59,620 bases of DNA from Clostridiales bacterium (GTDB lineage Bacteria; Bacillota; Clostridia; Peptostreptococcales; Anaerovoracaceae). The notes below the pieces were generated by a model. The model did no database searches. It was not told the DNA's origin and saw only the letters and a program-made list of their open reading frames with translations. Location of the stretch: NCBI GenBank assembly GCA_015258265.1, contig JABZIP010000008.1, forward strand, positions 1-59,620. Reading direction: 5' to 3'. This document shows, in pieces, positions 9,497 through 19,434 of this stretch. Position numbers and translations under genes: made by a program. Numbering within the stretch: position 1 is the first letter of the stretch; every line of letters starts with the position of its first letter.

Positions 9497-11701
9497 ATGA
9501 ACGGAGCACTAAAAAAGTTTTTAGCAATTTTGGTAATTGTTGTAATTGTATTCGGGTGGGTTGCAACGATAAACGGTGTAGGACCTATCAAGTCTGCGCA
9601 AAAGCAAATCAAACTCGGATTAGATATTAAGGGTGGAGTTTATGTAGTAATGGAAGCTCAGACCGACTTGAAGGGCGATGAACTCAAAAAGCTGATGGAG
9701 CAGACTCAAGCGGTAATTGAGCAGCGTGTAAATCAGATGGGACTTTCAGAGCCTGTTGTAACTACCGAGGGCGAAAAGAGGATAAGGGTTGAACTGCCGG
9801 GAGCGGAAGACGCGGATGAAGCAATCAAGCAGATCGGAAAAACTGCACAGTTGCAATTCTTCTTGGCGGACGGCTCTCTTGTGCTTGACGGAGGAAATGT
9901 TAAGAATGCCGGAATTACAAAAGATAACGATCACGGCGGATATGCGGTTTCTCTTGAATTTGACAGAAAAGGCAGCGAAGCGTTTGCCGCTGCAACCGAA
10001 AAAGCACTGAGTGGTTCTGTTACTTCTACTATTGAAAATGTTTCCAACAAAGCGATTGTAATTGCTCTTGACGATCAGATAATTTCGGCGCCGGTTGTAA
10101 ATACGGTTATAAGCGACGGCAAGGCTATTATCACATCTTCCGGCGGATACCCGCAGGAAGAAGCTGCTACGCTTTCCGCTTTGATTCGAGGCGGTGCACT
10201 TCCTGTTGCACTCAAAGAAGTTGAAACTTCAACGAGAACTGCAAGCATAGGATATGAAGCGTTCGAAAAAAGTGTAACGTCAGGAGTTATCGGTATTGGA
10301 CTTATTATTCTGATAATGCTTGTATTTTACGGCATTATGGGAGTTGCTGCAAGTATTGCGCTTCTTCTTTATGTAATAATGATTATTTGGACAATGATAG
10401 GATTCGGCGGTGTACTGACATTGCCGGGTATCGCAGGTATTATACTTTCAGTAGGTATGGCGGTTGACGCAAATGTTATCATATTCTCCAGAATTAGAGA
10501 GGAAATCGGTCTTGGAAAATCAGTGAGAGTTGCTGTTCAAATCGGTTTCAGACGAGCATTAAGTACAATACTCGACTCTCAAATTACAACAATGATAGCA
10601 TCAATCGTGCTTTATCAATTCGGTACAGGTCCTGTTAAAGGCTTTGCAATGACTCTGATGATGGGTATTGTTGCAAGTATATTTACTGCAACTATTATTA
10701 CTCAGCTCTTCCTAAATATAATATCCGACACAAAGACATTCTCCAAGAAATCTTTGTATGGAATGAACGAGGACAACACTTGCAAATTTGCTATTAAAAA
10801 GCAGTTTGATTTCCTTAAGAATAGAAAACTTTACTATCTGCTTGCTGCAATTGTAATAATTGGCGGTATCGGACTTGGCACGGTGCGTGGATATAATTAC
10901 GGTATCGACTTCACTGGCGGAACAATGATGCAGCTCGATATGGGTAAACAGGTATCCCTGACAGATGTAAAAGATGTGCTTAAGGATAACAATCTTAAAC
11001 ACATCGAAGTAATATACGCAGGTGAAAAGAACGAGCAGGTTATAATCAGAACAACATCTGCACTGGACAATGACAAGCGTGCAGATGTACTTGAAAAACT
11101 ATATACAAAATTCAATATAGACGAAAAGTCTTTGATTAACATCGACCAATTCGGTCCGTCTGTCGGCAATGAGCTTCGTATGAATGCTATCAAGTCGATA
11201 CTTATAGCTGCTGTCGGAATGTTAATTTACATAATATTCAGGTTCGAGTGGAAATTCGGTGTTGCTTCAATCGCAGGTATCACTCATGATATATTGCTTG
11301 TTTTGGCGCTTTACGGTATTTTCCACATCAGCATCAACAGTCCGTTCATTGCAGGTATACTTACGGTAGTCGGATATTCTATAAACGACACCATAGTTAT
11401 ATTTGACAGAATCAGAGAAAATCTGGGACTTTCGAAAAAGAACGATTTGTACGGTTTAATCAATTCAAGTATCAATCAGACAGTATCAAGATCTATTATG
11501 ACATCTGCTACTACTTTGATAGTAATGGTACCAATGTTGTTATTTACAGGTTCTGCGATTAGAGAATTCATGTTACCGCTTCTTATCGGTGTAACTGTCG
11601 GAACTATGTCTTCGATATTTATGTGCAGCCCTGTTTATTACGAGCTTTCCAATGCTACAAGCAAAACACCTAAATATATAGGAGCAAAAAAAGGTAATTA
11701 A
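9497..11701 (+). CDS. secDF: Protein translocase SecDF (fused SecD and SecF)
   Basis: This 734-residue polytopic membrane protein combines SecD and SecF in one chain, as in many Bacillota. The N-terminal half has the SecD signature LGLDIKGGVYVVMEAQ and, in its membrane part, SVGMAVDANVIIFSRIREE. The second half begins near residue 435 with a cytoplasmic linker, then the SecF signature YGIDFTGGTMMQLD and the TM motif VVGYSINDTIVIFDRIRENL. The two halves each contribute six predicted membrane helices. SecDF uses the proton motive force to pull exported proteins through SecYEG and assists release, which matters for the giant adhesins here. ATG 9497 follows GGAGGAAATT. The next gene, rel, starts 17 bases after the stop codon. 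Confidence 0.95.
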   Translation: MNGALKKFLAILVIVVIVFGWVATINGVGPIKSAQKQIKLGLDIKGGVYVVMEAQTDLKGDELKKLMEQTQAVIEQRVNQMGLSEPVVTTEGEKRIRVELPGAEDADEAIKQIGKTAQLQFFLADGSLVLDGGNVKNAGITKDNDHGGYAVSLEFDRKGSEAFAAATEKALSGSVTSTIENVSNKAIVIALDDQIISAPVVNTVISDGKAIITSSGGYPQEEAATLSALIRGGALPVALKEVETSTRTASIGYEAFEKSVTSGVIGIGLIILIMLVFYGIMGVAASIALLLYVIMIIWTMIGFGGVLTLPGIAGIILSVGMAVDANVIIFSRIREEIGLGKSVRVAVQIGFRRALSTILDSQITTMIASIVLYQFGTGPVKGFAMTLMMGIVASIFTATIITQLFLNIISDTKTFSKKSLYGMNEDNTCKFAIKKQFDFLKNRKLYYLLAAIVIIGGIGLGTVRGYNYGIDFTGGTMMQLDMGKQVSLTDVKDVLKDNNLKHIEVIYAGEKNEQVIIRTTSALDNDKRADVLEKLYTKFNIDEKSLINIDQFGPSVGNELRMNAIKSILIAAVGMLIYIIFRFEWKFGVASIAGITHDILLVLALYGIFHISINSPFIAGILTVVGYSINDTIVIFDRIRENLGLSKKNDLYGLINSSINQTVSRSIMTSATTLIVMVPMLLFTGSAIREFMLPLLIGVTVGTMSSIFMCSPVYYELSNATSKTPKYIGAKKGN

Positions 11702-11718
11702 AAAGGGATTTTAAGTGT

Positions 11719-13911
11719 ATGGATAAATTTATAGAAGAGCTTCTTTTGATAAATCCGAATTACGATGTGGAGCTTATCAAAAAAGCATATCTAATAGCTG
11801 AAAAAATGCATCAAGGACAGCTACGAAAGTCCGGTGAGCCATACTTGATTCATCCTGTTTGCGTTGCTAAAATCTTAGCGGAAATAGGCATGGACGAGGA
11901 TACTATCATCGCGGGCTTGCTTCATGATGTCGTTGAAGATACTCCATACACTATCGAAGATTTAAAAAAGGACTTCGGTGAAGACATTGCTCTTTTGGTT
12001 GACGGTGTTACAAAATTAGGAAGCATCGTATTTGAAAGTAAAGAAGAAAGACAGGCTGAAAACCTGCGCAAGATGTTTCTTGCTATGTCAAAGGACATAA
12101 GGGTAATAATCATCAAACTGGCTGACCGCTTACATAATTTGCGTACTATCAACTATATGAGCGAGAAGAAAATTATAGATAAGTGCAATGAAACTTTGGA
12201 AATTTATGCACCTCTTGCAAGCAGACTCGGTATATATGCTATTAAATTTGAACTTGAAGATATTGCGCTCAAATTTTTGGACAAGGAAGCCTATTATAAA
12301 CTTGTTGAAGCTGTAAAAGAGAAAAAAGATGAAAGACAGGCGCTCATAGATTCTGTAATAGACAGCGTTAAGAAAAGTTTGGACGAACTTAATATCAAAT
12401 ACGATATAACAGGTCGCTCTAAGCATTTTTACAGTATTTACAAAAAAATGAAATATCAGCATAAGCAAATTGATGAGATTTTCGATTTGACTGCTGTTAG
12501 AATCATAGTCGATACTATCAAGGATTGTTATGCTGTACTTGGCGTAGTCCATTCAAGATTTAAGCCGCTTCCGGGCAGATTTAAAGACTATATCGCTATG
12601 CCTAAAACTAATATGTATCAATCGCTGCATACCACTGTTTTGGGTGATAACGGTAAACCGTTTGAAATTCAGATTAGAACATACGATATGCACAAGGTTG
12701 CGGAGCTTGGTATAGCTGCACACTGGAAATACAAGGAAGGCATTTCGTCGAATACTGTAAACATCGAAGAAATGAAGCTCGCGTGGCTGCGTCAGACTTT
12801 GGAATGGCAAAAAGAAATGAATGATCCGAAAGAATTTATGGAAACTCTTAGGGTTGATTTATTTGCGAGCCAAGTTTATGTATTTACACCGCTCGGCGAT
12901 ATAATGGAGCTTCCTGCAGGTTCTACACCTTTGGACTTTGCATTCAAAATTCACTCCGATGTAGGATACAAATGTATTGGAGCAAAAGTAAACGGCAAAA
13001 TGGTTCCAATCGATCATGTACTCGAAAACGGCAATTTAGTTGAAATTGTAACATCAGCAAATTCCAAAGGTCCAAGTCCGGACTGGCTGAAAATTGTTAA
13101 GAGCAGCCATGCCAGAAATAAAATCAGGAGTTTTCTCAAAAAGGAAAACAAGACCGGAAATGCTGAAAAAGGCAAAGAGATGCTCGAGAAGTACATCAAG
13201 AGAAAAGGCTACGATGTTTCATCTGTAATCAAGACACCATATCTCACAAAGATAGCCAAACAGCAAGGTCTTGCGACTATCGAGGAGATGTATGCGCAAA
13301 TCAGCTTTGGTGGAAATTTTCTTGGTAAAATTGCAATAAACTTGATAGAACATTACCACGAAGAAAAGCAGGAAGAACTTAAGCATCTCGAATCAAATTT
13401 AAAAGCTCTGGATTTAATCGATTCCAAAGTCAAAAAGAAGAAAAAAGATACGGAAAAATCCACTGCAGGAGTCAAAGTAAAGGGTTCGGATAATCTTCTT
13501 ATCAGATTTTCGAGATGTTGCAATCCTGTTCCGGGTGATGAAATTGTTGGCTTTATCACAAAAGGACGCGGAATTTCAGTACATCGAAAAGACTGTGTAA
13601 ATATGCTGTCTATTCCTGAAAATGAAAAAAGCAGGCTTATTGAAGTTGAATGGGATACAAAGGAAGCAGGTTCTTACAATGTCGATATTTGTATACTGTC
13701 CGAGGACAGAAAGGGACTTTTTTCAGACATATCCAGAGCTTGCGAAGACCTTGATATACATATAGCAGGTGTGAATGCCAAGTCGGGCAAGGATCAGATT
13801 ATCAACATTACTATGTCGCTTACAATTTCAGATACCAAGCATATGGAAAAGTTGCTGCGCTCACTTAGGAACATACCAGGAGTTGCAGATGTGTATAGGG
13901 CTATAATATAG
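11719..13911 (+). CDS. rel: Bifunctional (p)ppGpp synthetase/hydrolase Rel
   Basis: This 730-residue protein has the full RelA/SpoT order. The HD hydrolase domain (His45 in YLIHPV, His69-Asp70 in LLHDVVEDT) has intact metal-binding residues, so hydrolysis is expected. The synthetase domain follows with MPKTNMYQSLHTTV, then a TGS domain (VFTPLGDIMELPAGSTPLDFAF), a conserved Cys pair in SRCCNPVPGDEIVGF, and a C-terminal ACT domain. It makes and degrades the stringent-response alarmones from GTP/GDP and ATP. Length matches the family (about 730). The secDF-rel-dtd order is compact: 17 bases before and 9 bases after. It is the only Rel-family gene in the window. Confidence 0.95.
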   Translation: MDKFIEELLLINPNYDVELIKKAYLIAEKMHQGQLRKSGEPYLIHPVCVAKILAEIGMDEDTIIAGLLHDVVEDTPYTIEDLKKDFGEDIALLVDGVTKLGSIVFESKEERQAENLRKMFLAMSKDIRVIIIKLADRLHNLRTINYMSEKKIIDKCNETLEIYAPLASRLGIYAIKFELEDIALKFLDKEAYYKLVEAVKEKKDERQALIDSVIDSVKKSLDELNIKYDITGRSKHFYSIYKKMKYQHKQIDEIFDLTAVRIIVDTIKDCYAVLGVVHSRFKPLPGRFKDYIAMPKTNMYQSLHTTVLGDNGKPFEIQIRTYDMHKVAELGIAAHWKYKEGISSNTVNIEEMKLAWLRQTLEWQKEMNDPKEFMETLRVDLFASQVYVFTPLGDIMELPAGSTPLDFAFKIHSDVGYKCIGAKVNGKMVPIDHVLENGNLVEIVTSANSKGPSPDWLKIVKSSHARNKIRSFLKKENKTGNAEKGKEMLEKYIKRKGYDVSSVIKTPYLTKIAKQQGLATIEEMYAQISFGGNFLGKIAINLIEHYHEEKQEELKHLESNLKALDLIDSKVKKKKKDTEKSTAGVKVKGSDNLLIRFSRCCNPVPGDEIVGFITKGRGISVHRKDCVNMLSIPENEKSRLIEVEWDTKEAGSYNVDICILSEDRKGLFSDISRACEDLDIHIAGVNAKSGKDQIINITMSLTISDTKHMEKLLRSLRNIPGVADVYRAII

Positions 13912-13920
13912 GAGGCGCAT

Positions 13921-14370
13921 ATGCGTGCTGTAATACAAAAGGTTAAAAATGCAAATGTTAAAGTGGACGGCGACACAGTCGGCGAAATTCAAAAAGGATT
14001 TTTGATATTTTTGGGAATTGAAGCAGGAGATACACAAAGCGATCTTGCTTATATCGTGGGTAAAATATCCAAAATCAGAATATTTGAAGATGCTGATGAT
14101 AAAATGAACCTTTCGATAAAAGATGTAGGTGGAGCAGTACTTTCCATTTCGCAATTTACACTTTTGGGAGATGCCAGAAAGGGAAATCGTCCCAGCCTTA
14201 CAGGCGCAGAAAAACCCGAAAAAGCAAAAGAAATATATTTAAAATTTAACGAAGAATTACGAAAAGAAGGAATTAAAGTAGCGGAAGGAATTTTTCAAGC
14301 AGATATGGAGGTAAGTCTTGTAAATGACGGGCCTGTAACCATTTTGCTCGATAGCAGAAAGTTATTTTAA
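13921..14370 (+). CDS. dtd: D-aminoacyl-tRNA deacylase
   Basis: The 149 residues match DTD in length and motifs: MRAVIQKV at the start, SQFTLLGD in the middle (the family usually has SQFTLYGD) and VNDGPVTILLD near the C-terminus (usual form NDGPVT). The enzyme removes D-amino acids, and mischarged glycine, from tRNA. It follows rel by 9 bases with GGAGG before ATG 13921, the same rel-dtd order found in many Bacillota. Confidence 0.95.
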   Translation: MRAVIQKVKNANVKVDGDTVGEIQKGFLIFLGIEAGDTQSDLAYIVGKISKIRIFEDADDKMNLSIKDVGGAVLSISQFTLLGDARKGNRPSLTGAEKPEKAKEIYLKFNEELRKEGIKVAEGIFQADMEVSLVNDGPVTILLDSRKLF

Positions 14371-14382
14371 TTAGGTAGATAT

Positions 14383-15003
14383 ATGAAGATTAAATGTTTT
14401 CAAACAGGAATGCTCGGTGTAAACACATATTATGTTTGCGATGAAAAAAACAAAAAAGGATTTATCGTAGATCCGGGCGGATATAGTGCAAAGCTGATAA
14501 ATGCAATTAAAGAAGACGATTGTGATATTGAGTATATAATACTTACTCACGGACACGGCGACCATATCGGAGGAATATCGTTTTTAAAAGAAGAATTTAA
14601 AGATATAAAGCTCGTTGCTTGTATTCACGAGAAAGAATTTCTTGCAGATCCGAATATGAATGCGTCCTTGGAGTGCTGTGGTACACGCATCGCATTGTCT
14701 GCTGATATTTGGGTAGACGACTGCGACAGTCTGAAAATAGGAGATATGGAACTTAAATTTATACATACACCGGGGCATACTCCGGGCGGTATGTGCATTT
14801 TGATTGGAGACACGCTCTTTAGCGGAGATACATTGTTCAAACTGTCAATTGGAAGAACAGATTTTCCGGGAGGATCGTTTGCTGAAATTAAAAAATCGAT
14901 TCATGAAAAGCTGTTCGTGCTTCCTGACGATGTAACGGTTTATCCGGGCCATATGGGCATGACAACTATTGGAATAGAAAAAAGGAGCAATCCTTTTGTA
15001 TAA
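14383..15003 (+). CDS. Metallo-beta-lactamase-fold hydrolase (glyoxalase II-like)
   Basis: This 206-residue soluble protein has the MBL metal motif THGHGDHIGG, a second histidine in HTPGHTPGGMC, an aspartate in LFSGDTLF and a final histidine in VYPGHMGMTT. This layout is that of the short glyoxalase II-like YcbL/YqgX group, which hydrolyses thioesters of unsettled physiological identity. Metal ligands are complete. It sits 12 bases after dtd and overlaps the next gene by 8 bases, so it belongs to the same transcript. The substrate cannot be read from the sequence. Confidence 0.85.
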   Translation: MKIKCFQTGMLGVNTYYVCDEKNKKGFIVDPGGYSAKLINAIKEDDCDIEYIILTHGHGDHIGGISFLKEEFKDIKLVACIHEKEFLADPNMNASLECCGTRIALSADIWVDDCDSLKIGDMELKFIHTPGHTPGGMCILIGDTLFSGDTLFKLSIGRTDFPGGSFAEIKKSIHEKLFVLPDDVTVYPGHMGMTTIGIEKRSNPFV

Positions 15004-16399
15004 AATAGTATTACAAAATATTGAAAACAAATACGATTTTAACGAGCTTACTAAAATTTTTATAAGCGAAGGAGATTACGAACTATACACCGATACGGAA
15101 TTTGCGCAAAGCGAAGCTATGGCATGCGATGAAAAAGATACGTTTAATGTTATAACCGCAGGCGGGTTTAGCAAAAATCAGGTAAAGCAGGAGCTTTACA
15201 AAAAGCTGTCGCAAATCACGGGAAAAACTCCTAAATGGGGAATACATACAGGTGTTCGCCCAATTAAACTGGTTTGTGAGTTATTTGACAAATACAATGG
15301 TAACGAGGAACTTGTTCGGGACGAACTTAGCAGGATTTACCTTTTTTCGGATGAAAAGCTGAATCTGGCGGTAAATATAGCAAGGTTGCAAAGGCAAATT
15401 TTAAAGCCGGCGCCCCAAAATAGCGTCGGACTTTACATAGGAATTCCGTTTTGCCCGACAAGATGCCTTTATTGTTCGTTTACATCAAATGAGCTTCGTA
15501 CTGAAAAGGTTGAGGAGTATCTAAGTGCACTTTTCTTGGAAATAGAGCACACAAAACTTAAAATGAACGAGTTATCCCTCTATCCCGAAAGCATCTACAT
15601 AGGAGGTGGTACACCAACCACATTGTCCGCAGAACAGCTTGACAGACTGCTCACGAAAATAGAAGAATCGTACGATTTATCAAAGCTCGCAGAATTCACT
15701 GTAGAAGCGGGGCGAGCCGATACTATTACAAGAGAAAAACTGGAAATTCTCAAAAATCACAATATCAAGAGAATAAGTATCAATCCACAATCGATGAAAG
15801 ATGAAACTTTGGCTTTAATAGGCAGAAATCACACGGGAAAACAGGTAGAAGATGCGTTTGAGCTTGCACATTCCGTAGGCGGTTTTTCTATAAATGCCGA
15901 TGTAATAGCGGGTTTACCGCAAGAAAAGCTGACAGATTTTGAAAACACACTGACAAAACTTATTTCGCTTAATGCGGACAATATCACAGTGCATACGTTA
16001 GCCGTAAAAAAGGGCTCCAAACTCGTAGATATAGACAGCGCATATCACATAAAGCGTGAAAATGTAGCAAACGATATGGTGAAATTAGGATATTCGGTGC
16101 TAAAACATATGGGTTATGAACCATATTATTTGTATAGACAAAAGTATATGGCAGGAGCACTTGAGAACACAGGCTATGCAAAATCGGGTAAGGAGAGCGT
16201 TTACAACATACGCATAATGGACGAGCATCAAACTATTGTAGCACTTGGTGCAGGTGGAATATCCAAGGCTTATTTCCCCGCTGAAAATAGGCTTATGCGC
16301 GTTCCGAATGTTTCAAATTACGAAATTTATATTTCAAGAATACAAGACATGCTTGATAGAAAAACGGAAAATTTATTTACAGGAGGTTTATTATGTTAA
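14996..16399 (+). CDS. hemZ: Radical SAM coproporphyrinogen dehydrogenase HemZ-like
   Basis: This 467-residue protein starts at TTG 14996, 8 bases after AAAGGAG; the open frame begins there. The central radical SAM core has CPTRCLYCSF (CX3CX2C for the 4Fe-4S cluster) and YIGGGTPTTLS. The long N-terminal region with TGVRPIKL is typical of HemZ rather than HemN/HemW. HemZ is assigned to oxygen-independent oxidation of coproporphyrinogen III, although its activity is poorly established across anaerobes. No other heme gene is visible here. It overlaps hisS by 7 bases, a neighbourhood I recall from other Clostridia. Confidence 0.85.
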   Translation: MYKIVLQNIENKYDFNELTKIFISEGDYELYTDTEFAQSEAMACDEKDTFNVITAGGFSKNQVKQELYKKLSQITGKTPKWGIHTGVRPIKLVCELFDKYNGNEELVRDELSRIYLFSDEKLNLAVNIARLQRQILKPAPQNSVGLYIGIPFCPTRCLYCSFTSNELRTEKVEEYLSALFLEIEHTKLKMNELSLYPESIYIGGGTPTTLSAEQLDRLLTKIEESYDLSKLAEFTVEAGRADTITREKLEILKNHNIKRISINPQSMKDETLALIGRNHTGKQVEDAFELAHSVGGFSINADVIAGLPQEKLTDFENTLTKLISLNADNITVHTLAVKKGSKLVDIDSAYHIKRENVANDMVKLGYSVLKHMGYEPYYLYRQKYMAGALENTGYAKSGKESVYNIRIMDEHQTIVALGAGGISKAYFPAENRLMRVPNVSNYEIYISRIQDMLDRKTENLFTGGLLC

Positions 16400-17652
16400 C
16401 AAAAGCACCTAAGGGTACGAAAGATATATTGCCTACGGATGTTCATAAATGGCATTTTGTCGAAGAGGCGTTTAGCGATGTCTGTATTAAATACGGATAC
16501 AAAGAAGTGAGAACTCCTGTATTTGAGCATACGGAACTGTTTGCTCGCGGTGTCGGCGATACTACCGATATTGTGGAAAAACAAATGTATACCTTTAACG
16601 ATTTGGGACAAAGGAGCATTACACTTAAACCGGAAGGTACATCGGGAGTTTGCCGTGCTTTTATTGAACATAAGCTGTTTGCAAATGTTCAACCTACAAA
16701 ATTTTATTACAATATACCTTGTTTCAGGTACGAGAAACCTCAATCGGGGCGCTTGCGTGAATTTCATCAGCTTGGAATCGAAGTATTCGGAAGCTACGAT
16801 ATGCTTGCCGATGCGGAAGTAATCGCACTTGCGGAGGACTTTCTCAAGGGACTCGGCATCAAAAGTCTTGAGCTTCGTATTAACAGTATCGGCTGTCCGA
16901 CTTGCAGAGCGACTTACAGACAAGTGCTGCAAGACTATTTCAGACCGCATTTGGAGGAGCTTTGTGAAACTTGTAAAGGCAGATTTGACAGAAATCCTAT
17001 GCGTATCATAGACTGTAAAAACGAAAGTTGCAAGGAAATCGCCCAAAATGCACCGCTGATGCTCGATCATATTTGCGATGAATGTAAAAACGATTTCGAA
17101 GAGCTTAAGAACAATTTAGATATTATGGGGGTTTTATACACCGTAGATCCTACAATAGTAAGGGGACTTGACTATTACACGAAAACAGCGTTTGAATTTG
17201 TGTCGGGAGAGCTTGGTGCGCAAAGCACGGTTTGCGGTGGAGGCCGTTACAACAATTTGATTGAGCAGCTTGGCGGAGATAGTGTACCGGGTGTAGGCTT
17301 TGCCATGGGATTCGAAAGGCTTTTGCTCACGCTGGAAGCTGAAAATGTAGAAATCGAAGATATTGAAAAATCCGATGTACTTGTTGCAATGCTCGATAAA
17401 AGTAACGCTTGCAGAAATTACGGACTGACACTTGCAAAGAAATTACGTAGCGAGGGCATTAAAGTGCAAATCGATTTGCTTGCTCGTAATTTCAAAGGAC
17501 AATTTAAATTTGCGGACAGAATCGGTGCAAAATATGTTATAGTTATAGGAGAGGACGAAATTAAAACAGATACTTTGACGCTCAAAAATATGGCAAATTC
17601 GCAGCAAATTAGCGTGAAAGCCTGCGATATTATAAAAGAACTGAAAAAATAG
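16393..17652 (+). CDS. hisS: Histidyl-tRNA synthetase
   Basis: This 419-residue class II synthetase has the opening APKGTKDILP, motif 2 in FRYEKPQSGRLREFHQLG, the histidine-binding block VRGLDYYTKTAFEF and motif 3 GVGFAMGFERLLL. A C-terminal anticodon-binding domain follows. A Cys-rich insertion (GCPTC, CETCKG and two later CX2-4C pairs) looks like a zinc-binding insert. ATG 16393 overlaps the end of hemZ by 7 bases and follows AGGAGG. No T-box leader is visible because the gene starts inside hemZ. It is followed by aspS after 9 bases, the usual Bacillota pair. Confidence 0.95.
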   Translation: MLTKAPKGTKDILPTDVHKWHFVEEAFSDVCIKYGYKEVRTPVFEHTELFARGVGDTTDIVEKQMYTFNDLGQRSITLKPEGTSGVCRAFIEHKLFANVQPTKFYYNIPCFRYEKPQSGRLREFHQLGIEVFGSYDMLADAEVIALAEDFLKGLGIKSLELRINSIGCPTCRATYRQVLQDYFRPHLEELCETCKGRFDRNPMRIIDCKNESCKEIAQNAPLMLDHICDECKNDFEELKNNLDIMGVLYTVDPTIVRGLDYYTKTAFEFVSGELGAQSTVCGGGRYNNLIEQLGGDSVPGVGFAMGFERLLLTLEAENVEIEDIEKSDVLVAMLDKSNACRNYGLTLAKKLRSEGIKVQIDLLARNFKGQFKFADRIGAKYVIVIGEDEIKTDTLTLKNMANSQQISVKACDIIKELKK

Positions 17653-17661
17653 GGGGATTTG

Positions 17662-19425
17662 ATGAGTACAGTTTTTAAAAGAACTCACTATTGCGGTGAG
17701 CTTTCAATAAGCGATGTAGACAAAGAAGTGATTTTAAACGGTTGGGTTCAAAAACGCAGAAATCTTGGTAGTTTGGTATTTTGCGACTTACGCGACAAAA
17801 CAGGAATTACACAAATTGTATTTGACGAGAACATTCCGAAAGAACTTTTTGAAAAAGTAAATGTCGTAAGAAGCGAATATGTTATCGGTATCAAGGGAAC
17901 CGTAAAAGAAAGAGCTTCAAAAAACGCAGACCTCAAAACGGGAGATATAGAGGTTTTCGTATCGGATATGATTATCTATTCCGCTGCAGACACACCGCCT
18001 ATTTACATAAAAGACGACGATAATGTAGATGAAACTCTAAGACTGAAATACAGATATTTGGATTTGCGTAAGTCAAAGATGCAACGAAATTTAACATTTA
18101 GACACAAAATCTGCAAACTGGCTCGCGATTACTATGACGAAAACGGGTTTACGGAAATTGAAACGCCTATGCTTGTAAAAGCGACACCTGAAGGTGCGAG
18201 AGATTACTTGGTGCCAAGTAGAGTTAATCAAGGAGAATTTTACGGACTTCCACAATCTCCACAACTTTACAAGCAGCTTCTGATGGCAAGCGGTTGCGAC
18301 AGGTATATGCAGATTGCCCGTTGTTTCAGAGATGAGGATTTAAGAGCTGACAGGCAGCCTGAATTCACTCAAATTGACCTTGAAATGTCGTTTGTAGATG
18401 AAGAAGATGTAATGTCTATTCAAGAGGGTTTTCTAAGCCGTGTAATGAAAGAGCTTTTGCATATTGATGTAAAAACGCCGTTTCCGAGAATTACATACGA
18501 TGAAGCAATGCAAAGATATGGAAGCGACAAACCGGATACACGTTTCGGGTTTGAGCTTAAATCTTTAAATGATACTGTAAAAAATACGGAATTTAAAGTG
18601 TTTGCCGATGCACTTGCAAGCGGTGGAGATGTTCGCGGTATATGTATAGACGGCGGTTCGGAAAAATTCAGCAGAAAAGATATAGACAAACTGACAGAAT
18701 CCGCTAAGGCATACGGTGCAAAAGGTCTTGTTTGGCTTCGTGTACTCGACGGTGAGATAAACTCATCTGTAAACAAGTTCTTTACTCAAGAAGAACTTTC
18801 GAAAATAGCGACGGTATTTGAGGCAAAGGTAGGCGATTTGATACTTATAGCAGCAGACAAGGCAAAGGTGGTTTTTGATACCTTGGGCTTCCTAAGGAGA
18901 CATATTGCAGGAATACTCGGACTTTTGGAAAGCAAACAGTTTAATTTTTTGTGGGTTACAGATTTCCCTTTGTTCGAATACGACGAAGAAACCGGCTCGT
19001 ATTCCGCTATGCATCATCCGTTCACGTCGCCTCGTCTTTCGGATGTCGATAAATTGATTGAAAAGCCGGGTGAAGTAAAGGCAAGAGCGTACGATATCGT
19101 TTTAAACGGTGTAGAGCTTGGCGGAGGCAGCATTAGAATACACGACAGAGAGCTTCAAACGAAAATGTTTGAGGTACTCGGAATATCAAAAGAAGAACAG
19201 CAAATCAAATTCGGATTCCTACTTGATGCGTTTAAATACGGCACACCGCCTCATGGAGGACTGGCTTACGGACTTGACCGTCTGGTAATGCTTTTACTGG
19301 GCGAAGACAGTATCAGGGAGGTAATGGCATTCCCTAAAAATCAAAATGCACAATGCCTTGTAAGCAGCGCACCGTCATCGGTATCAAAAGAGCAAATAGA
19401 CGAACTTGGAATTTGCCTGAAATAA
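17662..19425 (+). CDS. aspS: Aspartyl-tRNA synthetase
   Basis: This 587-residue class II synthetase has an N-terminal OB-fold anticodon domain (VILNGWVQKRRNLG), motif 2 CFRDEDLRADRQPEFTQID, a bacterial GAD insertion and motif 3 GLAYGLDRLVMLL. I chose ATG 17662, placed 5 bases after AGGGGG; an in-frame TTG three bases earlier is possible. It attaches aspartate to tRNA-Asp. Whether it is discriminating or also charges tRNA-Asn cannot be told from this window, which has no gatCAB genes. Confidence 0.95.
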   Translation: MSTVFKRTHYCGELSISDVDKEVILNGWVQKRRNLGSLVFCDLRDKTGITQIVFDENIPKELFEKVNVVRSEYVIGIKGTVKERASKNADLKTGDIEVFVSDMIIYSAADTPPIYIKDDDNVDETLRLKYRYLDLRKSKMQRNLTFRHKICKLARDYYDENGFTEIETPMLVKATPEGARDYLVPSRVNQGEFYGLPQSPQLYKQLLMASGCDRYMQIARCFRDEDLRADRQPEFTQIDLEMSFVDEEDVMSIQEGFLSRVMKELLHIDVKTPFPRITYDEAMQRYGSDKPDTRFGFELKSLNDTVKNTEFKVFADALASGGDVRGICIDGGSEKFSRKDIDKLTESAKAYGAKGLVWLRVLDGEINSSVNKFFTQEELSKIATVFEAKVGDLILIAADKAKVVFDTLGFLRRHIAGILGLLESKQFNFLWVTDFPLFEYDEETGSYSAMHHPFTSPRLSDVDKLIEKPGEVKARAYDIVLNGVELGGGSIRIHDRELQTKMFEVLGISKEEQQIKFGFLLDAFKYGTPPHGGLAYGLDRLVMLLLGEDSIREVMAFPKNQNAQCLVSSAPSSVSKEQIDELGICLK

Positions 19426-19434
19426 AAAAGACAT

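Noticed and set aside
16300..16400. T-box riboswitch before hisS, aspS, leuS or alaS
   Set aside because: The gaps are too short (hisS and aspS start within or right after other genes; 1 base before leuS, 24 bases before alaS) and contain no T-box leader.
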